Notes: generated by a model not told the origin, from the sequence alone. 64,000 nucleotides of DNA from an uncultured bacterium (GCA_903919715.1 CAIXJC010000001.1:1-64000), one strand, 5' to 3'; positions 42,479 to 51,873 are shown, numbered from the stretch's first letter. Numbers and translations: made by a program.

Positions 42479-44032
42479 ATGAGTTTCCTGCGAATGTCCG
42501 TTGGGACGGCTGTTGTATTGGCTTTGGCAACAGGCGCCTTTGCCGATGAGATCGGCTATGACGCGCTCGTTGCGAGATTGAGCGGGCAGGCGATCCCAAA
42601 TGGTGCAGGGATTCGGATTGGTCAAGTTGAAGCGTCTGTTGATGGAACAAATCCGTTGGTGTACGGACCAGACCAATCAGCAAGCGAATTTTCAGGGAAG
42701 GCTTTCTTCGCGCAGAGCGGAGTGCCAGCGGTCAGTTGGCATGCGAATACGGTCGCGCAATACATGTATTCGAATGTTGGGAGTATCGCTCCTGGAGTGA
42801 ATCAACTTTATCTTTGGGAGGTCAATAGTTTCCTCACAGGAACGTTGAAGTATGGACAAGGTTCGACTGTGGCGCCAGCGCTACCAGTATCGACTGCGCT
42901 CAAAATTTATAATCACAGTTGGATCGGTGGATTCTCTGGCTCGACTCCAACAGCTGCCGACAATGAGGTCCTTCGACGCGCGGATTTCGCGATGAATCGT
43001 GACGACACGCTGTATGCGGTCGGTATGAATAATGGTGCGACTGCTCCGACATATCCAATGATGGCGATGGGATTTCATGGACTTTCCGTCGGGCGCATGG
43101 ATGGTGATCATTCGCACGGAGATGTCCCAGCTGGAGCGGATGGCGTCGGTCGAATGAAGCCTGACATCGTTGCGCCAGCAAACGCAACAAGTTGGTCGAC
43201 GGCAGTTGTCAGTTCCGTGGCGGCACTGCTGTTCCAGACGGCTGCGACCGATCCAAGTGTTTCGTTCAACACAAATTCGGATGAGACAACAGTGGTCAAG
43301 GCAGTGATGATGGCAGGCGCACGACACAGAACTGGTTGGACGAATAATCCTGCGACGAGTGGTCCAAGTCGTGGGCTCACTCTCAAGCCTCTCGACGCAA
43401 TTTACGGCGTGGATGTTGTGAATGTCGATCGAAGCCATCGCATCTTAACTGGCGGAGAGCACGACGGTTTCGCCACTGCCGCATCCGCACCCATTTCTCC
43501 ACCAGCAGCGTGGGACTTCGAGGCAATTCCATTTGGAGCGACGAGATATTGGCGAATTCGTTCGACGCAGGCAATCCCCGAACTCTCAGTGATTGCAACA
43601 TGGAATCGAACTGCAACCACGGCCGTCGCGCTCCCAGTGATGGCTGATATGAACCTCACTTTGTTCCGTATCGACAGTGCTGGCACACTGATTTCGCTCG
43701 AAGGCGACGCTGGCGCAGCATATTTTTCTGGCGGAAACGTTGCGAGCCGTTCGACCGTCGACAATGTTGAACACCTCTATGTGACGGGCCTTGCTGCAGG
43801 CGACTATGTGATTGAGGCAAAGCGCACCGGGATTGCAACGACTGCCGCACCATTTGCCGTGGCGTGGATCATGGCGCCAATGTCTGGTGATCTCAATCAA
43901 GATGGACGAGTGGACGGACTTGATTTAGCGGCTGTCCTCAGCGGTTGGGGCGGGAGCACGGTCGGCGACGTGAATGGTGATGGCGTTGTTGACGGTATTG
44001 ATCTCGCCGCACTTCTTTCCAACTGGGGATAA
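42479..44032 (+). CDS. Secreted divergent subtilisin-like (S8) protein with dockerin-like tag
   Basis: 517 residues from the ATG at 42479; signal peptide ends near TGAFADE. Subtilase-like segments: GAGIRIGQVEASVDG where the catalytic Asp would be (Glu here), SWHANTVAQYM for His, IYNHSWIGG for the oxyanion region, and MKPDIVAPANATSWSTAVVS for the Ser loop. A beta-rich region (about 330-465) precedes a dockerin-like module (GDLNQDGRVDGLDLAAVL, GDVNGDGVVDGIDLAALL) ending in NWG. Activity is uncertain because of the Asp-to-Glu change. It has the same tag family as the proteins at 16052 and 18620. Confidence 0.65.
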   Translation: MSFLRMSVGTAVVLALATGAFADEIGYDALVARLSGQAIPNGAGIRIGQVEASVDGTNPLVYGPDQSASEFSGKAFFAQSGVPAVSWHANTVAQYMYSNVGSIAPGVNQLYLWEVNSFLTGTLKYGQGSTVAPALPVSTALKIYNHSWIGGFSGSTPTAADNEVLRRADFAMNRDDTLYAVGMNNGATAPTYPMMAMGFHGLSVGRMDGDHSHGDVPAGADGVGRMKPDIVAPANATSWSTAVVSSVAALLFQTAATDPSVSFNTNSDETTVVKAVMMAGARHRTGWTNNPATSGPSRGLTLKPLDAIYGVDVVNVDRSHRILTGGEHDGFATAASAPISPPAAWDFEAIPFGATRYWRIRSTQAIPELSVIATWNRTATTAVALPVMADMNLTLFRIDSAGTLISLEGDAGAAYFSGGNVASRSTVDNVEHLYVTGLAAGDYVIEAKRTGIATTAAPFAVAWIMAPMSGDLNQDGRVDGLDLAAVLSGWGGSTVGDVNGDGVVDGIDLAALLSNWG

Positions 44033-44041
44033 GTTTTCGAG

Positions 44042-45859
44042 TTGACTTTTTGGGGTTACCCTTGCGTCACCGTGCGTACACGTCGTGCAGACTATTTCAT
44101 TCTTGCGGGACTCTTGTTCATCTTAGGGATGTTCTTGTTGGTCCCCATTTGGTATTCGGTGCACGGTGCGCTTCATGATGCAGGGGGATGGACTCTCTTT
44201 CATGTCATCGATGTCTTTCGAGATCCCCAACTTCGTCTGGGGATTTGGAATGCATTATCGATCGGTTTCCTGACGACAATTATTGCGGCAGCCTTGGCGA
44301 TCCCGATGGCGGTGGTCTCAGCGCGGTGCGCATTTCCAGGCAAGGGGTTTCTCAATGCATTGCTCCTAGCGCCATTGATTCTGCCACCGTTTGTCGGTGC
44401 AATCGGTATCGAGGCAATCATTGGGCGAACGGGAAGCATCAACGTAATCCTCGCGGATCTTGGGGTGATTTCTGCACCGATCGACTTTCTCCTCGACGGC
44501 GGATTCTTGTGCATCGTTGTGCTGCAGGGGCTTCACCTCTATCCCATTCTCTATCTGAACCTGCTTGCATCGCTCGCAAATATTGATCCTGGATTGGAAG
44601 AAGCAGCACGAAATGTTGGGGCTGGAACGTGGCGACGATTTGCACGGATCACGCTTCCGATGTTGCGTCCGGGATTCTTTGCGGGAGCGACGATTGTCTT
44701 TGTGTGGAGTTTCACTGAACTGGGAACGCCACTGATGTTTGGTTTCCGCACAGTGACGAGCGTGCAAATTTTCGACGGGTTGAAAGAAATCGAGACGTCT
44801 CGCCAACCCTATGCGTTGACTGTTGTGATGTTCGTTATCGCAACGAGCATTTACCTTCTCGGGCGATCCACACTTGGACGCTCTCGCGGAAGTGCATCGA
44901 CAAAGGCTTCGGTTCGCCGAGTAGAAACTCCGCTTGGATGGCGGGGTTCTGTCGGTGCATGGGCGTTACTGGGCGGCATCGCATTCATCGCTTGCCTGCC
45001 ACATATTGGCGTCGTCCTTTCCGCCTTCAGCGTGCCGGGGAGTTGGTACGAATCGATCTTCCCTCAGGCGTGGACATGGTCCAATTTCGCCAATGCTCTT
45101 CAGCATCCCCTCGCCGCAGGAGCAATTCGAAATTCGCTCTTTCTGGCAGGCTTTGCGGTTGTCTTGGATTTGATTCTTGGCGTGGCTGCCGCACGAATTC
45201 TGGTTCGAACGAAACTGCCGCTTCGCTGGCTGCTTGATGTGCTCGTGATGTTGCCGATCGCAGTGCCCGGTTTGGTGCTGGCGTTTGGCTATGTTTCGAT
45301 GAGCCTCGAGTGGCCGTTTGCGGCGACGGCTCCGTCGTGGCTCGGTTGGATGCAGGCGGTCATGCCAACGTCTTGGTGGGCATGGTTTTCGCAAGCGCCG
45401 CTTGCGTCATGGGGAAACATCGTTGGTGCCCAACCAAATCCGTTCCCATTTCTGATTGTGGCTTATGCCATTCGCAGACTGCCCTATGTCGTGAGGTCGA
45501 CCGTGGCTGGTCTGGAGCAGACGCCCATTGATTTGGAGGAGGCGGCGGCGAGCGTTGGGGCTAAGCCTGGCCGGATTATGCGAAAAATTGTCGTTCCATT
45601 GGTGGCCGCCAACATGATCGCAGGGGCACTCTTGGCTTTCAGCCTCTCGATGCTGGAGGTTTCGGATTCGCTCTTGCTGGCTCAGCGGGAGGCGGATTTC
45701 CCTGTCACGAAAGCGATCTACACCCTCTTTGATCGACTCGGGGATGGCCCTGCGATCGCCAGTGCCATGGGGACCTGGGCGATGCTCCTGTTGGCGGCAA
45801 CGCTGATGGCAGCCAGTTCCGTTTTGGGCAAGCGCTTGGGCGCCGTATTCCGTGGCTAG
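44042..45859 (+). CDS. FbpB/ThiP-like ABC transporter permease (fused two-domain)
   Basis: 605 residues from a TTG at 44042; a GTG at 44072 (MRTRRADYF) is an alternative. About 12 helices form two permease halves. Each has an EAA loop: LEEAARNVGAGTWRRFARIT and LEEAAASVGAKPGRIMRKIV. This layout is typical of iron(III), thiamine or phosphonate importers. No periplasmic binding protein or ATPase gene is adjacent, so the substrate is open. nuoD follows after 19 bp, so this gene may be co-transcribed with the nuo genes. Confidence 0.82.
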   Translation: MTFWGYPCVTVRTRRADYFILAGLLFILGMFLLVPIWYSVHGALHDAGGWTLFHVIDVFRDPQLRLGIWNALSIGFLTTIIAAALAIPMAVVSARCAFPGKGFLNALLLAPLILPPFVGAIGIEAIIGRTGSINVILADLGVISAPIDFLLDGGFLCIVVLQGLHLYPILYLNLLASLANIDPGLEEAARNVGAGTWRRFARITLPMLRPGFFAGATIVFVWSFTELGTPLMFGFRTVTSVQIFDGLKEIETSRQPYALTVVMFVIATSIYLLGRSTLGRSRGSASTKASVRRVETPLGWRGSVGAWALLGGIAFIACLPHIGVVLSAFSVPGSWYESIFPQAWTWSNFANALQHPLAAGAIRNSLFLAGFAVVLDLILGVAAARILVRTKLPLRWLLDVLVMLPIAVPGLVLAFGYVSMSLEWPFAATAPSWLGWMQAVMPTSWWAWFSQAPLASWGNIVGAQPNPFPFLIVAYAIRRLPYVVRSTVAGLEQTPIDLEEAAASVGAKPGRIMRKIVVPLVAANMIAGALLAFSLSMLEVSDSLLLAQREADFPVTKAIYTLFDRLGDGPAIASAMGTWAMLLLAATLMAASSVLGKRLGAVFRG

Positions 45860-45878
45860 TTCCTATACTCGACAGGCT

Positions 45879-47168
45879 ATGCCGTTCACCTTGCAGCCTG
45901 ATGAGGGTTACGGGCTCGATATCGAGACCACCGAATACCTGAAGGACCACTTCCAGTCACCCGACCGTTGGATTCTCAACTTCGGTCCTCAGCATCCAGC
46001 AACGCATACAACTTTGCGATTGGTGCTCGAGTTGGACGGCGAACGAATCGCACGTGCGACTCCGCACATTGGATATTTGCACTCGGGCTTCGAGAAACTC
46101 GGCGAGCATCACGATTACAACCAGTATGTATGCACGATCAGTCGAATGGATTATGCCTCGCCGATCTGCAACGATGTTGCATGGCACGGAGCAGTCGAGA
46201 CACTGTTCGATATTGATTTGACGCCGCGTTGCAAAGTGATTCGGACAATCATGGCTGAACTCGGTCGCATTCAGAACCACTTGCTCTGCGTGGGCGCAGC
46301 AGGATTGGATTTGGGCGCATTTACAGGCTTTTTGTATGGATTCAACGAGCGTGAATTCATCTACGACATTCTCGATTATGTTTCTGGTCAGCGCTTTCAT
46401 CCCGATTGGACTCGGGTCGGTGGTGCGTGGCGAGATCTTCCAGATGATGAAGTATTCATTCGGATGGTGAAGGAGTTCATCAATGTTCGCATGGCGAAGG
46501 CGATTGGCGACATCGAAACACTTCTGAATCGCAATCGAATTTTCGTGGATCGTCTCGATGGAGTCGGCGCTATTTCCGCTGCTGATGCAATTGCATGGGG
46601 AGCGACTGGTCCCATCGCACGCGCATCAGGAGTGCGACGTGATATGCGTAAAGATGATCCGTACCTTTGCTTCGCCAACAATTGGGACGGCGAGGGCGCA
46701 GACGCAGTGAAGTTTGTTGTTCCAGTGGCAACTACTGGCGATTGCTTGGCGAGATACCACGTTCGGCTCGAAGAATTGAAGCAATCAGTCGAGATCATTC
46801 GCCAGTTGATCGATCGCATTCCCAAGGGACCGATTGATTCTTCTGCGAACAACAAGGTGCGACTTCCAGACAAAGGTGACGTCTATGGTTCGATCGAAGG
46901 AACCATTCAGCAATTCGAACTGATGATGCATAATCGCGGATGGGATACCCCGATAGGTGAGGCGTACGGTGGCATCGAGGGTCCCAACGGCGAGCTGGGT
47001 TATCTCATCGTGGCGGATGGCGGACGATGCCCGTGGCGCGTTCGTGTTCGACCACCGATTTTCTACAACTTCCAATTGTTTCCGAAGTTGATCGAAGGAC
47101 ACCAACTCGCTGATGCGGTGGCGGTATTGGGTTCGCTGAACATCATCGCCGCGGAGCTTGATCGCTGA
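45879..47168 (+). CDS. nuoD: NADH-quinone oxidoreductase subunit D
   Basis: 429 residues from the ATG at 45879 (MPFTLQPDEGYG). It shows the 49-kDa family core: NFGPQHPATHTTLRLVLELDGE, PHIGYLHSGFEKLGEH, and the C-terminal PPIFYNFQLFPKLIEGHQLAD and LDR end. NuoD with NuoB forms the quinone site of the Q module. It is the first of nuoD-nuoE-small ORF-nuoF; the other subunits, including NuoG, are not in the window. Confidence 0.95.
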   Translation: MPFTLQPDEGYGLDIETTEYLKDHFQSPDRWILNFGPQHPATHTTLRLVLELDGERIARATPHIGYLHSGFEKLGEHHDYNQYVCTISRMDYASPICNDVAWHGAVETLFDIDLTPRCKVIRTIMAELGRIQNHLLCVGAAGLDLGAFTGFLYGFNEREFIYDILDYVSGQRFHPDWTRVGGAWRDLPDDEVFIRMVKEFINVRMAKAIGDIETLLNRNRIFVDRLDGVGAISAADAIAWGATGPIARASGVRRDMRKDDPYLCFANNWDGEGADAVKFVVPVATTGDCLARYHVRLEELKQSVEIIRQLIDRIPKGPIDSSANNKVRLPDKGDVYGSIEGTIQQFELMMHNRGWDTPIGEAYGGIEGPNGELGYLIVADGGRCPWRVRVRPPIFYNFQLFPKLIEGHQLADAVAVLGSLNIIAAELDR

Positions 47169-47192
47169 CCGCGGTCAATCTGGAGAACAAAA

Positions 47193-47747
47193 ATGTCTTG
47201 GAAGACCAAACCATCGGGCACTATGAAAGTGCCAATTCGAAGCGAGCCTTACTGCACGACAGCGATGTTGGAACGTTGGCAGAATGTGACGCTTCCAAAG
47301 TATGCCACACGCCACGGTGCATTGATGCCAATTCTGCACGATGTGCAGCATGCGTACCGGCACGTTCCATATCAGGCGATGATTGAAATCGCTCGTTTTC
47401 TCAAGATCGCACCATCAGAAGTGTTGGACACCGTCTCGTTCTATGAGGAATACACCACGCAACCTGTTGGGAAGTGCGTCATCGGAATCTGCCACACATT
47501 CGCATGTGAAATCTGTGGGCATCAAGCAATTCTTGACCGCGTTCGTCAGCGACTTGGAATTGAGCCGCATGAAACCACCGAAGATGGCATGTTTACTTTG
47601 CTCACGATGGAGTGCCTTGGTTCATGCGACACGGCACCCGTTGCTCTGTTCAATGATGTCTTGCATGAACGATTGACCGTGGAGCGGGTCGATCAACTCA
47701 TCGACGAAGCGAAGGCCCAAGCAACACGGACGGCGAATCACTCATGA
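47193..47747 (+). CDS. nuoE: NADH-quinone oxidoreductase subunit E
   Basis: 184 residues, GGAG 8 nt before the ATG. The thioredoxin-like fold has [2Fe-2S] ligands in ICHTFACEICG and MECLGSCDTAPVAL. The N-terminal helical part (LPILHDVQHAYRHVP-like) is typical. It is part of the NADH-oxidising N module with NuoF. Its stop overlaps the small ORF (ATGA). Confidence 0.94.
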   Translation: MSWKTKPSGTMKVPIRSEPYCTTAMLERWQNVTLPKYATRHGALMPILHDVQHAYRHVPYQAMIEIARFLKIAPSEVLDTVSFYEEYTTQPVGKCVIGICHTFACEICGHQAILDRVRQRLGIEPHETTEDGMFTLLTMECLGSCDTAPVALFNDVLHERLTVERVDQLIDEAKAQATRTANHS

Positions 47748-47977
47748 CGACATCGCCTCGATCCGATACTCCCAGCATCGCACGAAATTGCGGTGAATTC
47801 GTTGGGCATATCCTCAAGGCAATTCGAACGCCAGTCGTGCAGCCGAATGATCTTTCTCAGACAAATGTCCAGACGGTGCGCGCGGCGGTTCGTGAAGAAC
47901 AGGTTGGCGCAGTCGTCCATCGACGCATCGTGATCGATCAAGTTGTCCAACTCGATTCTTCAGCACTCCATCACTAG
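47744..47977 (+). CDS. Small conserved-position protein between nuoE and nuoF
   Basis: 77 residues. The ATG overlaps the nuoE stop by 4 bp (ATGA), and its stop is 9 bp before nuoF, so it is translated as part of the operon. It has no signal, membrane helix or cysteine pattern. Notable segments are FVGHILKAIRTPV and a C-terminal RRIVIDQVVQL beta-like stretch. I do not recognise a family. It may be an assembly or accessory factor of the N module, by position only. Confidence 0.6.
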   Translation: MTTSPRSDTPSIARNCGEFVGHILKAIRTPVVQPNDLSQTNVQTVRAAVREEQVGAVVHRRIVIDQVVQLDSSALHH

Positions 47978-47986
47978 GTCCAATTC

Positions 47987-49333
47987 ATGAAACTCGCCGA
48001 GCCCATCCTGACCAAGCGCATCCCGTCCTTTCCCCATGGAGATCAGAAGAATCGCCACATCGTCGGATACGACGAGTTTGTGAAGACGGAGGGGTATCAA
48101 GGCCTTGAGAAGGCACTCGATATGGAGTCGGCACAAGTTGTTGCACTCGTCAAGGATGCGATCCTGCGCGGACGCGGCGGCGCTGGTTTCCCTGCAGGTT
48201 TAAAGTGGTCCTTTCTCGCACCTGAAGATGGCAAAGGTTCGCGTTATCTCTGCATCAATTGCGATGAAGCGGAACCAGGGACTTTTAAGGATCGACTGTT
48301 GGTTGATTTCGATCCGCACCTCATTCTCGAAGGCATCGCGATCGCGTGTTGGGCATGCAAATTAGATATCGCATATTTCTTCATTCGTGGCGAATATCAC
48401 CATCAGGCTCGGGTGATGGAGCGCGCCATCGAAGAGGCATATGCGGCTGGAATCTTCGGCAAGCAGGGACTCATGCGCGGGAAATCAAAGCATGCGGTCG
48501 AGTGCTACGTTCACCGAAGTGCTGGCGCATACATCTGCGGCGAAGAGACAGGATTGCTCGAAGCGATCGAAGGCAAGCGAGGATGGCCACGTGTGAAGCC
48601 GCCATTCCCTGCGGTCAAGGGAGTCTTTGGCCGTCCGACGATCGTGAATAATGTTGAAACACTCGCAGCAGTTCCAGACATCGTTCGACGTGGCGTTGCG
48701 TGGTGGAAGTCAATTGGCGTCGAGAGTTCATTTGGTGGAATGCCTTCATACGGTCCAAAGTTGATGGGCGTATCTGGTCATGTCAATCGTCCAGGATGTT
48801 TCGAGGCACCACTTGGAATTCCCCTCAGCACTCTTGTGAATGAATATTGTGGTGGTATGCGGGGTGGCAAGAAATTTAAGGGGGCGATTGCAGGCGGAGT
48901 TTCGATGGGCGTACTCGGCACAGATCAGTTCGACGCCGCAATGGATTTCGAAATTGGTCGCCGCTGTGACGTGCTTGGATTAGGCACTGCATGCCCAACG
49001 ATCTTCGATGAGGACACGGACATGGTTGCGGTCGCCCGTAATTGTGCGCGTTTCTTTATGAACGAATCATGCGGTCAATGCACTCCATGCCGCGAAGGCT
49101 CGGGGTGGATCTATAAATTGTTGACACGTATTGAGCGTGGCGATGCGACCAGTGCCGACTTGGATCTGCTCCTTGAGTTGGGCGGATCAATGGGGCTCTC
49201 CGAAGGAACCACGATTTGCGGTCTTGCCGATGGAAACAACTGGTTGGTTCGTACGATCGTGAACAAGTTCCGTGGCGAATTCGAGCGGCGTGTAAAGCCG
49301 ACATTCATTCCAGTGCATCTCCTCGCCCGTTGA
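47987..49333 (+). CDS. nuoF: NADH-quinone oxidoreductase subunit F
   Basis: 448 residues. It shows the NADH/FMN site GRGGAGFPAGLKWSF, CINCDEAEPGTFKDR, CGEETGLLEAIEGKRG and the 4Fe-4S ligands ESCGQCTPCREGSGW. It oxidises NADH and passes electrons through FMN to the Fe-S chain of complex I. The ybeY start overlaps its stop (TTGA). Confidence 0.96.
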   Translation: MKLAEPILTKRIPSFPHGDQKNRHIVGYDEFVKTEGYQGLEKALDMESAQVVALVKDAILRGRGGAGFPAGLKWSFLAPEDGKGSRYLCINCDEAEPGTFKDRLLVDFDPHLILEGIAIACWACKLDIAYFFIRGEYHHQARVMERAIEEAYAAGIFGKQGLMRGKSKHAVECYVHRSAGAYICGEETGLLEAIEGKRGWPRVKPPFPAVKGVFGRPTIVNNVETLAAVPDIVRRGVAWWKSIGVESSFGGMPSYGPKLMGVSGHVNRPGCFEAPLGIPLSTLVNEYCGGMRGGKKFKGAIAGGVSMGVLGTDQFDAAMDFEIGRRCDVLGLGTACPTIFDEDTDMVAVARNCARFFMNESCGQCTPCREGSGWIYKLLTRIERGDATSADLDLLLELGGSMGLSEGTTICGLADGNNWLVRTIVNKFRGEFERRVKPTFIPVHLLAR

Positions 49334-49809
49334 GCAATTCCCATACATCGATCGAGTTGGTCTCCGCCGTGCCGCTAGCCGATGTGAAAATGATCGATTT
49401 GGTTCGAGGAATGACAGAATTTTTCTGGGTTGCAGGGAGTCGACGAAATCCGTTCACTCGAATCTCTATCCGAGTCGTTCAAGATGAAGAGATGTCGCGC
49501 CTTCATGCGAAGTATTCCAACGTCAGCACGACGACGGATGTCTTGACATTCGTTGACGGCGAATTGGAATCTGGCATCGAGGTCGATCTTGCACTCTGCG
49601 TGGACGAAGCCGAGCGGCGGTCTGCAGAATTTGGTCATTCAGTTGAGAATGAACTCGCGCTCTATGCGGTGCATGGGCTTCTCCATGCAATTGGATTCAA
49701 TGACCAAGACGAAGAAGATGCGCGTCAAATGCACGCTGAAGAAGATCGCATCCTGACGGCGATTGGCCTTGGTGCAGTCTTTTCACCTCGAGGGCATCAA
49801 CATGACTGA
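49330..49809 (+). CDS. ybeY: YbeY endoribonuclease / rRNA maturation factor
   Basis: 159 residues if the TTG at 49330 that overlaps the nuoF stop is used; GTGs at 49369/49384 or the ATG at 49390 are alternatives. Core: SRLHAKYSNVSTTTDVLTF, then VHGLLHAIGFNDQDEEDARQMH. The zinc-binding HxxxHxxxxxH pattern has its first two His, but the third ligand position is Asp in GFND. It functions in 16S 3' maturation and ribosome quality control. It overlaps the CorC-like gene by 8 bp, a common pairing. Confidence 0.85.
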   Translation: MSNSHTSIELVSAVPLADVKMIDLVRGMTEFFWVAGSRRNPFTRISIRVVQDEEMSRLHAKYSNVSTTTDVLTFVDGELESGIEVDLALCVDEAERRSAEFGHSVENELALYAVHGLLHAIGFNDQDEEDARQMHAEEDRILTAIGLGAVFSPRGHQHD

Positions 49810-51079
49810 TGCGATGAGCACGGGGCTGGTCCTTTCGCTCGCGGCGCTCTTGTTGGTTACAACGTTGTTGTCATCGCTCAATCTGGCTCTTGGCGCAGTG
49901 AGCAAGACCGCGATCGAACGGCGCTGCGCCGCATATGGACGGGTTCAGGCAGGAGCCTGGATTCTCGCCCATTCTGAAAAGCTCGAACACGCAGTCGCTT
50001 TTTTTAGAACGTTTGGGCGACTCTCGTGCCTTCTCGTGGTGCTTGAGATGTTTCATGGAAGTGACGCTGCGATGCCTCTCACGTGGGTGCAGATCTTGAT
50101 CGCACTGACGGTCGCCAGTCTCTTGGTGTGGGTCACCACAACCGTCATTGCGGTGGCGATCGCTCGGCACGGTGGCGTCGGCTTGGTGGTCGCAACCTAT
50201 CCAATTCTGCGACTCTTCTATTGGGTGACGCGTCCGCTTCTTTGGATCGGCGGATTTGTGGATGAAGCGGTGCGAAGATTGCTCGGTGCGCTCCCGAGTC
50301 ATAAGACGATCGAACAGGATTTGATTCACTCGATCACTGACACGGCACGAGCTGGTGGGATCGATGAACTTTCTGCGCGGATCATCCAGAATGCGGTCGA
50401 GTTTCGAGGCACGGTTGTTTCCGAGGTGATGACTCCTCGTACGCAAATCGAAGGGATTGCATATACCGATGATCTCGCAGTGATCCGAGCGTTCATCGAG
50501 ACGGCAGGGCATTCGCGTGTTCCGGTCTATCAAGACAACATGGATCACGTTGATGGCATCTTGTATTTCAAAGACCTCGTCCGCTTCCTTGGACAGGCGC
50601 CAGTTGACTTTAAATTGAGACCCATTTTGCGTCAGCCGCCACGAGTTCCTGAGACCAAGCCAGTCAGCGAACTGTTGGTGGAATTCCAGCGAACGGAAGT
50701 GCATCTCGCATTGGTGGTCGACGAATTCGGCGGAACGGCTGGTCTCATCACGATCGAAGATGTGCTGGAAGAAATTGTCGGCGAGATTTATGACGAGCAC
50801 GAACCGTCAACAGAAATCGAGCCTCAGATGAATGGATCGGCCGATGCTGGATGGGAAGTGGATGGTCGAATTCCGCTGGTCGACATCGCATCGACGACTG
50901 GGCTTGCTCTGCCGACGGATGGCGATTTCGATACGGTCGCGGGATTGGTGCTTCTGGAATTCGGCCGTATTCCGCTCGTCGGCGAAACATTTTCCCGTTA
51001 CGGCGCTCGTTTTACAGTTCTTTCGGCGACGCCTGTACGGGTTGTCAAGATTCGAATTGAATTGTTGAGGACCGCTTGA
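49802..51079 (+). CDS. CorC/HlyC-family (CNNM-like) membrane protein with CBS domains
   Basis: 425 residues from the ATG at 49802 (AGGG 8 nt upstream). The N-terminal DUF21/CNNM membrane domain has about four helices. A pair of CBS domains follows (about 200-330: VSEVMTPRTQIEGI, HSRVPVYQDNMDHVDGILYFKDL). The C-terminal CorC_HlyC domain ends about 345-425. Family members are linked to Mg/Co efflux. The stop codon lies in a four-fold 11-bp repeat. Confidence 0.87.
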   Translation: MTDAMSTGLVLSLAALLLVTTLLSSLNLALGAVSKTAIERRCAAYGRVQAGAWILAHSEKLEHAVAFFRTFGRLSCLLVVLEMFHGSDAAMPLTWVQILIALTVASLLVWVTTTVIAVAIARHGGVGLVVATYPILRLFYWVTRPLLWIGGFVDEAVRRLLGALPSHKTIEQDLIHSITDTARAGGIDELSARIIQNAVEFRGTVVSEVMTPRTQIEGIAYTDDLAVIRAFIETAGHSRVPVYQDNMDHVDGILYFKDLVRFLGQAPVDFKLRPILRQPPRVPETKPVSELLVEFQRTEVHLALVVDEFGGTAGLITIEDVLEEIVGEIYDEHEPSTEIEPQMNGSADAGWEVDGRIPLVDIASTTGLALPTDGDFDTVAGLVLLEFGRIPLVGETFSRYGARFTVLSATPVRVVKIRIELLRTA

Positions 51080-51114
51080 AGGCCGCCTGAAAGCCGCATG
51101 AAAGCCGCTTGGAA
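51071..51114. repeat. Four tandem 11-bp repeats over the CorC-like stop codon
   Basis: Units related to GCCGCNTGAAA start at 51071, 51082, 51093 and 51104. TGA triplets at 51077, 51088 and 51099 fall in three different reading frames, so all frames are closed. The first is the real stop codon. Confidence 0.7.
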
Positions 51115-51138
51115 ATCAAGTTCATCCGATACAAGTGA

Positions 51139-51873
51139 TCAACCGAATTCATCGCCCTTAAAGGTCGATGCGAGATAAGCCTCTCGTACGAGTGGATCAT
51201 TGATCACCGACTTCGGATCGCCATCGCGCAAATTCTTCCCCTCGTGAATGATGTATGCGCGTGTGCAGATTCGCAGAGTCTGTTGGACATTATGGTCAGT
51301 CACCAGAATGGCGATTCCTTGTTCGGCTAAGCGCCGAACTTCGGATTGCAGTTCTTCGACTGTGTGTGGATCGACTGCAGCGAACGGTTCATCGAGCAGG
51401 ATCAAACGTGGGCGCGTGATCAACGATCGAGCAATTTCGAGGCGCCGACGCTCACCGCCAGAACATGTTCGAGCCTGCTCCTTTCGCTTGTGCTCCAAGC
51501 CGAACTGTGCGAGGAGGCTCTGACATGTCGCGCGTTGATCTGCACGGCTGAGTGGTCGAGTCTGCAGAATCGCCATCAAATTGTCTTCGACTGAGAGCCG
51601 TTGAAAGACGCTCGGCTCTTGTGAGAGATATCCCATGCCAGCACGCGCATGTTGGTACATCGGGTCATTTGTCACATCCTTGCCGTCAAAAATTACTCGG
51701 CCAGCTTCGGGAGTGATCATGCCGATTGACATGCGAAAACTTGTAGTTTTTCCAGCGCCATTTCGTCCAAGTAGTCCAACGATTTCGCCAGCGTCCACTT
51801 TGAAGGAGACGTGATCAACAACTCGGCGGCCGTTGTAACTCTTCACGAGTCCATGTGTTTCAAGGAGTGCCAC
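51139..51873 (-). CDS. lptB: LPS export ABC transporter ATPase
   Basis: 244 residues. Walker A GRNGAGKTT, the LptB-typical YLSQEPSVFQRLSVEDNLMA, signature CSGGERRRLEIAR, Walker B LILLDEPFAAVDP, and H-loop LVTDHNV. It powers LPS extraction with LptF/LptG. The permease genes are 17 kb away at 31.6-34.4 kb. It is divergent from a PEGA lipoprotein. Confidence 0.93.
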   Translation of the reverse strand: MALLETHGLVKSYNGRRVVDHVSFKVDAGEIVGLLGRNGAGKTTSFRMSIGMITPEAGRVIFDGKDVTNDPMYQHARAGMGYLSQEPSVFQRLSVEDNLMAILQTRPLSRADQRATCQSLLAQFGLEHKRKEQARTCSGGERRRLEIARSLITRPRLILLDEPFAAVDPHTVEELQSEVRRLAEQGIAILVTDHNVQQTLRICTRAYIIHEGKNLRDGDPKSVINDPLVREAYLASTFKGDEFG

